NCBI GenBank assembly: GCA_022414725.1
Contig: CM039462.1
Span: forward strand, 114,504,875-114,568,874
Length of the DNA stretch: 64,000 nucleotides
Source of the DNA: Microglena sp. YARC
Lineage: Eukaryota > Chlorophyta > Chlorophyceae > Chlamydomonadales > Chlamydomonadaceae
Direction: 5' to 3'
Numbering within the stretch: position 1 is the first letter of the stretch; each line of letters begins with the position of its first letter. The position numbers were made by a program, and so were the translations under genes. The notes under the pieces are model-generated. The model was given only the letters and a program-made list of their open reading frames with translations, had not been told where the DNA came from and searched no databases. This document shows, one piece after another, positions 55,990 to 64,000 of this stretch.

Positions 55990-56274
55990 ATGAGCGAATC
56001 TTGCATCAAAGTTCACACTTATTCTAGTGAAATCCACAAGACGAAAATGAAAGAAGACCCTGAATATCGTGCTTATGTAAATAATCTCGCCAGACTTGCA
56101 ACTGTAAAACGGTATCAAACAGATGAGGCATATCGTGAGAGGCAACAAGCATATACCAGGAACAGGTACCAAAATGATCCTGAATTTCGCGAAAAACGAA
56201 ATGAACGTGCAAGACTATATCATGCAAAAAAAAAAAAAAAGACGTTATTATTAGCAGAAACTGTCGGAGTATAG
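55990..56274 (+). CDS. 94-aa basic repeat protein
   Basis: Intact ORF of repeated units built on Y-x-N/T-D-x-x-Y/F-R (KEDPEYRAYVN, RYQTDEAYRERQQ, RYQNDPEFREKRNERARLY), very rich in Arg, Lys and Glu and presumably helical. The last unit resembles the C-terminal tail of the fibre gene just upstream (PEYRAQRNERSRIYNAK). Similar charged repeats occur in algal virus proteins. A DNA- or protein-binding function is possible but not shown. It is preceded by TATTATATACTAC. Confidence 0.6.
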   Translation: MSESCIKVHTYSSEIHKTKMKEDPEYRAYVNNLARLATVKRYQTDEAYRERQQAYTRNRYQNDPEFREKRNERARLYHAKKKKKTLLLAETVGV

Positions 56275-56372
56275 TGTTTCATTTAAAAATTGAAATGCAC
56301 ATTTTTTTTTTTTAGTATTTTAAGTAAAACGCTTAAGAGATTGTTCACATATTAATATATTACAGAATTATA

Positions 56373-58940
56373 ATGGCATCACAACAAACTTTGGTAAAAT
56401 TTTACAAGAAGCACATGGTAACGGGGGAAGCTCCACGCAGGATTACAAAAAAATATGTGATAGCAGAGGGCTACGAATCACTAGAGGATTTCTATGATGC
56501 TGTTGGAGTCGAGAAGGAACATCATGAAGCAAAGGAAAAGAAGGCTAGTAGGCAAAAGAAGACGCAGTATGATAGGGAACGCTATTTGCAGAAAAAGGAA
56601 AAAAGGGAGAGGGAGTTAGAGGAGAGTAAGTACGAGAAACGTGTTGTACGAATTATGTGTTATAGCTTTGATGTAGCTTCAAAAAAACAACAAGAAGCCG
56701 GCATAACACACCATATGTATGGCCATGAAATAACATCATTTTCAAAAGCTTGGAATCCAGTCAGAGACTTTCCATCAGGCAAAACGTTGCACATTGAAAG
56801 GCTTGACGGCTTCATAATTCCTAAAACATCAAGATACTATGAACTGCTCACAAATATACAAGGAACAGATTACGAATTGTTTCCTGGTTATATTGATTTT
56901 ATTAACAAAATCGGGGAGGATGACCCAGATGCAGCAGCATACATGCTAAAAATCCTTTACAATACAAATTGTATTCAAATTATTTCAAACGAATCAAGCG
57001 CCCAAGACGCCATAATTCCCTTTAAATTCAGAATCATACAAAACAATGCAAACTTATGTTGCGACAACAAATATTTGACACGGGAAATTAACGTTGAAGG
57101 GAAAGACACACTACGAGATTCAATTACACAACCTGGTCTATTTGATCTCCCTCCACACACATGTGCATTTCAGGTTATTCTACAATCTTTAAAGGAATCA
57201 TACGACAAATATTACACAAACCTTTGTATCCCCAGACCACCAATGACCTACGAGTCATTGTACAGAGATTTTTTCAACAAAGACTATACACAACACACCG
57301 ATGAAGACGTAGTCACGATCGAACTATTTCTCAAATGGTTTGAAACCCACAATTTTAGTTGCATGGTATACGACAATGAGAATTAATATCTGACAGGATG
57401 TACACCAGAAAAATTACATTCTATTATTAAAACCATAACTAAAGTGATCTACTGGAACGGACATATCTCTCTCATTGACAAAAAAAAGTCATTCAATAAG
57501 TCGTCTCACAAACCCGTATTGGTAGCTCCATCATCTGAATTCAAGTTGCCTAGTGAGAAAGAAAAACAGACACACCCTATTGCAATAGCAAGCAATCCAG
57601 AAGAGATATTTCCAATCATCAAGGAACAAATCCTTGCTGAAAATAAAAACATTAAAATAATTTATAATGGCAATCTGTCATTTATTCTAGAACATTTCGT
57701 GAATATTGAAGGAGTAACCCCAGCATTTAGCACACGAGGGGGGTCAACAATTACTGGAATATATTTGAATCACTTAGAATCGGTTAATATTTCTATCCAA
57801 TCCGCTGTTAAGATAGATGGATGTATCGATTGTGATTTAGAGAACATAGATAGTTATAAAAGGTTTCAAACACTAGAATCATTTGTCACGAAATCTATCC
57901 TCAACAAAAAGACCATTTCCACGTACCACCCTCTAGTTGCAAAGGTATTTAACTGGTATTCAGAGTCTGTCCCTAATGGTAAACTTGTCGATGAAGATCT
58001 ATCTCTTCGCACTGTTGATGAATATATAGGATTAGATTTTAACAAACACTATGCTTCATGTTTGATACATATTTTGAAAACAATGGGTTTTCCAATTGTT
58101 CACCCATGGGATACATTCCAAGCTAATGAAAACAGACCTATCAACAATGAGTTCTTGTATGTTGTGAAAATAACTAAAAAACACAATATATACAACAAAT
58201 AACGTATGTTACTATACGGTTACGAAGTGTTACAACTAAAATCAATGAACGTCGAATATAGCGTATTATCATATTTAGAAGTTCTATGGGTTAAGTGTGA
58301 AGAGCTGGGAGATGTAGTGTCCTCGTGTTTTGATGAAAAAATATGAAGATATCCCACTAAAACTTAGAAAGGGAATCCCAAATAAAATTTCTGGATTATT
58401 GGGAAAGAAATACAACACCGTAAGACACTCGGCTGTATTTACAAAATATGATGACGCTTGCATTTACTCGCGAAGAGAAGGTAATTCATCTTTCGTAATC
58501 AAATTAATGGAAAATTTATATATCGTAAATACAAAAAAAAAAAAAAAACTAACAAGCGGGTTTTTAACAATGAGAATAGCTATTGTCAACAGAGCAAGAT
58601 TCCAACTAAACCAATTGATAGAAACATTGTCTAAATCAAACATCGAGGTTAAGGCCGTCAAAACAGATGCTATATATGCTTTGAAAGAAGGAAACGATTT
58701 CAGTTGCATCGAACACCTTATTGGAAACGAACTGGGTCAATTGAAATGGGAGAACAAATCAATGCCACCAAATAATCATATTGAACATCGCCCAGAGTGC
58801 GTGGAGATCCCATTACCATTCTTAGGGGAGGATGCTACACATCCCAAGAAAATCAAACAATATGTTCAAACCAATCTAGACGAATATATATTAAAACCAT
58901 ATGTAGAACCACCAAGTACAAAAAAGGTAAAAAAAAAAAA
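56373..58940 (+). pseudogene. DNA polymerase B, protein-primed type, broken
   Basis: ATG 56,373; 337 codons to an in-frame TAA (57,384-57,386), then in phase to a second TAA (58,200-58,202), then a frameshift near 58,320-58,335 into the frame that ends in the A-run at 58,929-58,940. Palm motif A is GLDFNKHYASCL (about 58,035), motif B is K-x3-N in LRKGIPNKISGLLGKKY (about 58,365) and motif C is VKTDAIY (about 58,660; TDA instead of the usual TDS). A basic, coiled-coil-like N-terminal extension (residues 45-90) precedes it. No convincing 3'-5' exonuclease motif is seen. It would replicate the viral genome, probably from a terminal protein. Two stops and a frameshift make it non-functional as read. 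Confidence 0.75.
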
Positions 58941-60354
58941 GGTAAGACATTTGTTAACGGTCTAGCTGGTTGTGGCAAGTCTTACACTACAATTGTAGAT
59001 GCATTAAAAAGGTTTAAACCACACCAGATATTGGTAGTGGCTCCCTGGAATTCACAAGTTAGAGAAGCTCTCAAGAAGAACACTGGTATCAACGCATGTA
59101 CATTTCACAGCCTCATGGGATTTGATCATGATGGGAATAAAACACTAGGTTGTAATTCAATGGAAGGAATTGAATGCGTTATCTTTGAGGAAATAATGTT
59201 GCTCACAAGAAGAAATCTGGTTGACGTATACAAGTTTATGCAGAATAATGATGATATATTCATATTGGATAACGGCGACTCTCACCAACTGGAATCCATA
59301 GGTGATGACGTAAGCACTGATATTAAAACGACATATATCACAAAAATGTTCAATTGGACAATGACGTTAACAGAGAATCATCGATTGGAAACAGATGAAG
59401 ATAAATTGAAAATGATTGAATTTTTCAATGACCTATTTCATTCTGATTTGGGTGTTTATAAAACAATCTTGAAGCATTTTCCAAAAAAGATATTGAAATC
59501 TTTGGAAGACCTCAAAGAACTGGGTATTAATAAAGCGATCAAACATCGAGATACTAGTTCAAATAGTGTCAACAACTATCTAGACAGTCTGATTGACAAG
59601 AAAAAGATAGAGAAAGCTGATAAACTCAAGACACTGGACACTGGACAATGGAATCAAATATCATTACAAACAGGAATTGATCTGCAAAACAACAATAAAC
59701 AGAGTGGCAAAGGATCATGCGCAAAGCGCTTCCAAGGATTCTCCTAAAACCAAGAGCAAGAAGATAAAAATGCGTCCCAACTACAGATACATTATTGTTG
59801 GACAAACCAATAAACATTTCACGCTGCAAGATGTTCAAGACGAAGAACTTAGAGTCGATATCCCCCATGACATGATTGTCGAACATTTCAAACTATCACA
59901 CGCTAACACTTGCCATTCAGAACAAGGTGCTTGTATTGATGAGAAATTTGTCGTTTGCGACATGAGCATTATAACAGACATCCGCTGGGCCTACTGTGCT
60001 GTCTCAAGGTGTGTCAGGCTATCTGACGTGTATTTCTTGGACTTTGACTTGAAGGAATTGAACTTGATAGAGTTCTTCAACGGGAAGATTTGCGGCTACA
60101 AGAAACAAGACAGGAAACGAGACAAGAACTTCATGCCTTGCAAAAATTACATCACTGTTGATTGGTGCATAGAGCGTTACAAAAAGGAAAATAATAGAAT
60201 TTGCAGGAAATGCCAACAGTACATGGGAGTAGAAAAACATTCAAAAACCCAATGTACTGTAGACAGAGAGGACAACACCCTGAATCATATCAAATCGAAT
60301 TGCCATCTGTGTTGTTTGAACTGCAACAGAGCGAACCAAAAAAAGACTGATTGA
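58941..60354 (+). pseudogene. SF1 helicase with HNH-like zinc tail, joined to PolB
   Basis: Follows the polymerase through a 12-A run whose length sets the frame; with one base changed, PolB would run straight into it without a stop. Helicase motifs: I GLAGCGKSYTT, II CVIFEEIMLL (EE instead of the usual DE), III DNGDSHQLE, IV-like LTENHRL, then after another frameshift near 59,700-59,740 V CHSEQGACIDE and VI WAYCAVSRCVRLSD. This is a Pif1/RecD-type superfamily 1 pattern. The end has CRKCQQYMG, CTVDREDNTLNHIKSNC and CLNCNRANQKK, an HNH-endonuclease-like or zinc-binding layout. It would unwind the template for PolB. It ends TGA 60,352-60,354. Confidence 0.72.
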
Positions 60355-60388
60355 TCCTCCCCCTCCATCAACATTCATAATATATATA

Positions 60389-61465
60389 ATGAATCTTGAA
60401 TCCATTTTGAAAGCTAATCCAAATCTAAAATTGCTGTCCAAGGCAAAGCTATTTACTAGATTAAAAGACGACGGGATTACCAAACGAGATGTTGAAGATT
60501 ACTTCAATCCACGAGAGCTAACACAAATTTACCAAAGACCACAAAACACTAAATTCAAATTCAAGATCACTGCAAAACCCAGATCATTCCAGATTGATGT
60601 GGCAATTATGCCATTGTCGAGCAAGAGGATAAATAACAACATCAATCAAATTCTTATGTGTATTGATATCATTTCTCGCAAAGCTTATTGCTACCCGCTG
60701 AAAAGCGGCAAGATGAATGACGTCTTAGATGCCTATCAGGAATTTATAGGTGATGTAGACGAAGATATCAACAGTGTATCAGGAGATAATTTTTTTGCAT
60801 CTTCAATATTTGAATCTTTCAATGAAGAACTAAATATAGAGGTATATACGGACGTTGCAAAAGAAGACCACATTACTCCGATGGGGAACAAGCTGGGAAT
60901 CGTTGACAGATTTACTAGGACACTGAAGGGTCTGATAAAGAAATACTCACTAGAAAACAAGACTAAAAAATGGGTAGACGCACTTGGTGAAATTGTTGAG
61001 CTGTATAACGACTCCCCTCATTCTGGGTTGAAAGATGCTTCGCCCAACGAGGTGTATGACGATCTCGATTATTCTCAAAAGCTATATGAAGCTCAATTAA
61101 AAAAAAATCAAAAGATGAACGACAAAGTGACCCTGAAAGTAGGAGACAGAGTGCGTGTAATGTTACAGAAGAAGACCTTTGAAAAGGAGAAAGCCAGGTT
61201 TTCTACAGAGATTTACACCATTGAAGAACACATAGCATACAGATTCAAGCTGAGAGGAGTCAAACGTCTGTATAGACCAAGCGAATTGAACGTTGTTACA
61301 AACGTGAAAGAGAGACTGGAGCCAGAAAAAGAAGACAATCAAATCAGAAGGATGCAAAGGTCAAAGGCATTTAATTCCTATGACGAGATTGTTACTGCTA
61401 TTGATAAGAAGGACGAACCAAAAGCCAAAAGAACCGTGCGAAAGCCCAAACGGTTTGCTGAGTAA
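60389..61465 (+). CDS. RVE (retroviral-type) integrase
   Basis: Intact 358-residue ORF. Catalytic core: FQIDVAIMP (first Asp), SGDNFFASSIF (second Asp), and NKLGIVDRFTRTLKGLIKKY, where the place usually occupied by catalytic Glu (VERF) has Asp. HSGLKDASPNEVY is the usual end of the core. The C-terminus has an SH3-like part (VGDRVRVML...YRFKLRGVKRLYRPSEL) as in Polinton integrases, and a basic tail. It would insert the viral DNA into the host genome. It is preceded by CATAATATATATAATG, and lies 60 bp inside the right terminal repeat. It is the only large rightward gene with no lesion. Confidence 0.8.
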   Translation: MNLESILKANPNLKLLSKAKLFTRLKDDGITKRDVEDYFNPRELTQIYQRPQNTKFKFKITAKPRSFQIDVAIMPLSSKRINNNINQILMCIDIISRKAYCYPLKSGKMNDVLDAYQEFIGDVDEDINSVSGDNFFASSIFESFNEELNIEVYTDVAKEDHITPMGNKLGIVDRFTRTLKGLIKKYSLENKTKKWVDALGEIVELYNDSPHSGLKDASPNEVYDDLDYSQKLYEAQLKKNQKMNDKVTLKVGDRVRVMLQKKTFEKEKARFSTEIYTIEEHIAYRFKLRGVKRLYRPSELNVVTNVKERLEPEKEDNQIRRMQRSKAFNSYDEIVTAIDKKDEPKAKRTVRKPKRFAE

Positions 61466-61525
61466 CAGCGGCGTTCCGCTAACCAACAGTCATTCGCTTC
61501 GCTCATGACTTCCTCTTGACTTCCT

Positions 61526-61579
61526 CCATTCCTCCTCCTGCGAGTAGCGGGGGCGGAACGGTAACCGGTAGACAGTCGC
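61526..61579 (-). repeat. right terminal inverted repeat of the provirus
   Basis: 54 bp inverted relative to 12,969-13,022 with one mismatch. The block inside it (61,504-61,525) matches 13,469-13,490 on the left. It ends four bases before the direct repeat of the neighbouring element. Confidence 0.8.
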
Positions 61580-61583
61580 CTCC

Positions 61584-61728
61584 GGAAGAGAATGCTCTAA
61601 GCAGTACACCAACACCGACTCTCCTGAGTCAGAATGGGTTGTGGTGACGTGGCTTTGAAAGGTGGTACTGAGTCTCTAGGCTAGGCCCTCCTGCCTAGCC
61701 TTCTTGTTTGCAAAACTTTCGACTCCGC
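61584..61728 (+). repeat. direct repeat 1 of the recombinase element
   Basis: Starts GGAAGAGAATGCTCTAAGC. It differs from 63,856-64,000 by one base (CTCCT/CCCCT). Confidence 0.92.
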
Positions 61729-62183
61729 AACACCTTTCCTCTAACCCCCCTTTCCTTTGCTTTTGCTCGTAAGCTGTAACCGCACCTATCGAAGCCTCTA
61801 ACGCAAAAGTCAAGGAGAACGAGGTAAGCCTTGTCACCGGTTTGTTAGGATTTGACGGTCCTGGTGTACTGCTTTTAACCAATGTCTTCAAAAATATCGT
61901 CTCAAAAACACAGCGTATTAAGCGTATGGTAGCTTACATTATAAACTCGCCTTGCATGCCCCATCCGTATCAGTTCCAAAGGCTAGCCGTAGATCTTCGA
62001 CCGGTCGGTCGCCGGTTAAGCGCTATTTGAACAAGATCCCTTAATTCCAATCGGATTTACAAGCTAGTTTACAATAAATCCTTGTTTTATGTGTACCAAA
62101 TTCAGGTTCCTTTCGCTGGTTTCTTCAGCCACGTTGTCGAACAACGGCTATTAGGCCCGGGATCCCAAACGCCTCTCCCTAGG
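61729..62183 (+). other. upstream region of the recombinase gene
   Basis: No coding region is recognised. TTCCAATCGG and ACCAAATTCAGGTTCC just upstream could include a splice acceptor (TTCAG), so an upstream exon is possible. Confidence 0.4.
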
Positions 62184-63326
62184 ATGTCTCCTGCCTCAGC
62201 CCAGGCCATGTACCAAACCAGCTTGGGCACAGCTGCCTTAGTCATTGATCACAGCGTAGCAAAAAGTACCTTGCACCGCCGGTATGTTGTGGGTGAGGAG
62301 TTCACCACATGGTTGAGCCAATTGCCAGACTCCTACCCTCACAGCATGCTATATGCTAGACCAGAAGACTTGCTGTGCTTCATGGACTGTTTCTGGTTGG
62401 AGCGCCATGGAGGCAGCATACTGCCTGGCTGTTCTACTCTCGTCCCTTCCCCTCAAGGTGTGGACTCAGCATTTAGCCATCTATCCACCTTGTTCGAGCA
62501 GCTTGGGCGTGGTGGCGAGTACGACCCCCGGTCCAACACAGGCAACCCTTGCCACAGTGGCCCTGTCAGGAACTACAAGAAGGGCTACCAAAAACTCTTA
62601 TTTGAGGCAGGCTACCAGGAAGTGTCAGCTGTCCCTATGGTTATTTCCAAAGTGCACGCCCTAGTAGCCTACCTTGATGTGGAAGCCCGCCGGGCCTCTG
62701 ACCCAGTCAAGCGCATCTCTTTTCTGAGGGATGCTGTTTCCATCCTTCATGCTTGGGAGACAGCCTATCGCGGCACTGAAGGTGGCAAGTTGTGCCTCCC
62801 TGATCTGCACACCCCCAACCGGGTTCAACTGTACCCTAATGGGTATGACCCCAGTGTCCCCATGCCTGAAGTGCTGCTGTCCCTTCCTACTCCTGGCACC
62901 AAGACCAAGAAGAAGGGTAGGGTCTACCAAGCCCCAGTCTACATCAAGCTACACCCTCAGCCTGCTGTTTGCCTACTGAGCCACTTGTGGGCCTTCCAAC
63001 AGCTGTGCTATTTGTCTGGCTTTCCCATTCGGCACTACATCCTCCGTCCCTCTACCTACACCCAGAAGGGGTTCAGGGAGGCTCCCTACTCTGGATGCCT
63101 TTTCACCAAGATGGTCCAGAAACACCTGAAAGCCATCCAGCTGTTCAACCACGAGACTGCTCACAGCTTTCGCCGTGGAGCCTTGCAAGCTGCTGCTCAG
63201 GCAGCTGGCCCCTCTCAGTCTGCTCAGCTTGCAGCAGCTGCTGCCGCTGGCCGGATCCAGACCCCTGCTGTCGTCCAGCTCTACTTGCACCCCGAACGCC
63301 ATCTAGCTCGCCTTGGTCGGGAGTAA
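62184..63326 (+). CDS. putative tyrosine recombinase
   Basis: Intact ORF; ATG 62,184 gives 380 residues, and the frame is open further upstream to a TTG at 62,082. The C-terminal end has the H-x-x-R box in ETAHSFRRGALQAA (about residues 329-342) and a candidate catalytic Tyr in VQLYLHPERH, with Gly-Arg between (AAGRIQTP), the spacing expected for tyrosine recombinases. The first catalytic Arg and the Lys are not obvious. Codon use is GC-rich and unlike the viral genes. Such enzymes cut and rejoin DNA and move Crypton and DIRS-type elements. Confidence 0.5.
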   Translation: MSPASAQAMYQTSLGTAALVIDHSVAKSTLHRRYVVGEEFTTWLSQLPDSYPHSMLYARPEDLLCFMDCFWLERHGGSILPGCSTLVPSPQGVDSAFSHLSTLFEQLGRGGEYDPRSNTGNPCHSGPVRNYKKGYQKLLFEAGYQEVSAVPMVISKVHALVAYLDVEARRASDPVKRISFLRDAVSILHAWETAYRGTEGGKLCLPDLHTPNRVQLYPNGYDPSVPMPEVLLSLPTPGTKTKKKGRVYQAPVYIKLHPQPAVCLLSHLWAFQQLCYLSGFPIRHYILRPSTYTQKGFREAPYSGCLFTKMVQKHLKAIQLFNHETAHSFRRGALQAAAQAAGPSQSAQLAAAAAAGRIQTPAVVQLYLHPERHLARLGRE

Positions 63327-63855
63327 ACTACTTGGCACTGCATTAGGCAGCCCAATCTCACTCTTCGTCCTCCTAGCCACTTTTGCTTGACTGGCTATCA
63401 TTAATCCATCAGCACCCTCAATTTGTGCTAACATTCCTGCCCAGTAACGTTATGTATTTCCATCATGTTACTGTAGACAGACTTCTCAAATCCTATATTG
63501 CCTTGATCATAGACTTCCCTAAACATAGACATGACCTGATCAAGTACTCTAGACATGCTTCTCAGGTCATACCCTCTAGTTCTCGTTTCAGAGCTCCCAG
63601 GGGTTTATCAGAGTTTATGTTTAATTTTGTAAACCATAACCCTTTTGTCTTCCCCTTCTTAGCTGTATTCAAGGGGTGGGTGGGTGGGACTTTTAAAGCT
63701 TGAATAGCTCGTTAAGGTAGCTCCTCAAAACTCGAGCCTTGCTTAACCGCTCGACTAGGTTGATAGGCTCTCTCTTTCAGGTCTCTCCCCGACCTCGTAT
63801 TCAAAAATCATGTTGAGTGTACTGCCGGACAAGCTCCCCATTCTTGTAATAGAAA
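63327..63855 (+). other. 3' region of the recombinase element
   Basis: No coding region is recognised between the recombinase stop and the second direct repeat. Confidence 0.5.
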
Positions 63856-64000
63856 GGAAGAGAATGCTCTAAGCAGTACACCAACACCGACTCTCCTGAG
63901 TCAGAATGGGTTGTGGTGACGTGGCTTTGAAAGGTGGTACTGAGTCTCTAGGCTAGGCCCCCCTGCCTAGCCTTCTTGTTTGCAAAACTTTCGACTCCGC
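63856..64000 (+). repeat. direct repeat 2 of the recombinase element (cut by window)
   Basis: 144 of 145 bases match 61,584-61,728. Continues past the window. Confidence 0.92.

Larger units (their letters stand above)
12969..61579. mobile_element. integrated Polinton-like virus, interrupted by LTR elements
   Basis: The provirus is bounded by inverted 54-bp terminal repeats and carries the full PLV/Polinton-type gene set: FtsK/HerA-like packaging ATPase, double-jelly-roll capsid protein, penton-like protein, protein-primed-type PolB, SF1 helicase and RVE integrase. Capsid-side genes point left and replication/integration genes point right from a divergent junction at 50,848-50,870. Three LTR insertions (13,760-40,711; 42,724-46,992; 51,066-55,336) account for 35.5 kb; without them the element is about 13.1 kb. 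Viral DNA is AT-rich compared with host and retrotransposon DNA. A possible 5-bp target duplication CTCCG lies at 12,956-12,960 and 61,580-61,584 but leaves 8 unexplained bases on the left, so it is weak. Stops and frameshifts suggest a decaying copy, or a poorly polished assembly. Confidence 0.85.
61584..64000 (+). mobile_element. putative tyrosine-recombinase element, open at window end
   Basis: 145-bp direct repeats (61,584-61,728 and 63,856-64,000, one difference) flank a region whose only good gene is a tyrosine recombinase-like ORF. The second repeat continues to the window edge, so its full length is unknown. The layout recalls Crypton-like or DIRS/PAT-like elements, but no reverse transcriptase is in the visible part. 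Confidence 0.5.

Noticed and set aside
42659..58202. Reassigned stop codons (TAG or TAA as sense) in the viral genes
   Set aside because: Intact neighbouring genes use TAA, TAG and TGA as normal ends, and true frameshifts occur as well, so decay or sequence error is simpler.
12956..61584. CTCCG as firm target duplication of the provirus
   Set aside because: It leaves eight unmatched bases between the left CTCCG and the terminal repeat, and a 5-bp match can arise by chance; mentioned only as weak support.

Overview
The window reads as nuclear DNA of a eukaryote, most likely a unicellular alga (probably green lineage; inferred from an algal-type virus, chromodomain Gypsy and Copia elements and heavy microsatellite load, no marker gene seen). 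Bases 1-967 are Ns. From 968 to about 12,955 there is repeat-rich, gene-poor host DNA: a noisy ~155-bp minisatellite, several microsatellites, an amplified PP2C-phosphatase terminal exon, a LINE-like remnant and one frameshifted hypothetical gene.

The main content is an integrated Polinton-like virus (PLV) whose terminal inverted repeats I place at 12,969-13,022 and 61,526-61,579 (54 bp, one mismatch). The provirus is about 13.1 kb, but 35.5 kb of LTR retrotransposons have been inserted into it at three points. Each insertion has a matching 5-bp target-site duplication, and removing the insert plus one duplication restores the interrupted viral reading frame exactly: a 99-aa gene (Gypsy, TSD CAAAT), the packaging ATPase (element D, TSD GGCTA) and the S74 fibre gene (element E, TSD GTCTT). 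A leftward block carries a coiled-coil protein, a double-jelly-roll major capsid protein, a second capsid-like protein, the ATPase, a penton-like protein and small ORFs. A rightward block carries the fibre, a small basic protein, a protein-primed-type DNA polymerase B running into an SF1 helicase with an HNH-like tail, and a retroviral-type integrase. Several genes carry stops or one-base frameshifts.

The Gypsy insertion (13,760-40,711) is itself nested: Copia A (16,934-37,553, TSD TATCG) sits in its reverse transcriptase, Copia B (22,545-29,459, TSD GCACC) sits in the pol of A, and Copia C (30,549-37,395, TSD TACCC) sits in the 3' LTR of A. Subtracting the inserts gives 6,848 bp for A against 6,847 bp for C, which supports the boundaries. 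D and E (4,269 and 4,271 bp) are coding-defective relatives of these Copia elements, in opposite orientation around the capsid genes.

Right of the provirus (61,584-64,000) lies a separate element: 145-bp direct repeats around a putative tyrosine recombinase, starting 4 bp beyond the viral terminal repeat. One-base indels are common throughout, including inside simple repeats, so some apparent gene lesions may be assembly errors.
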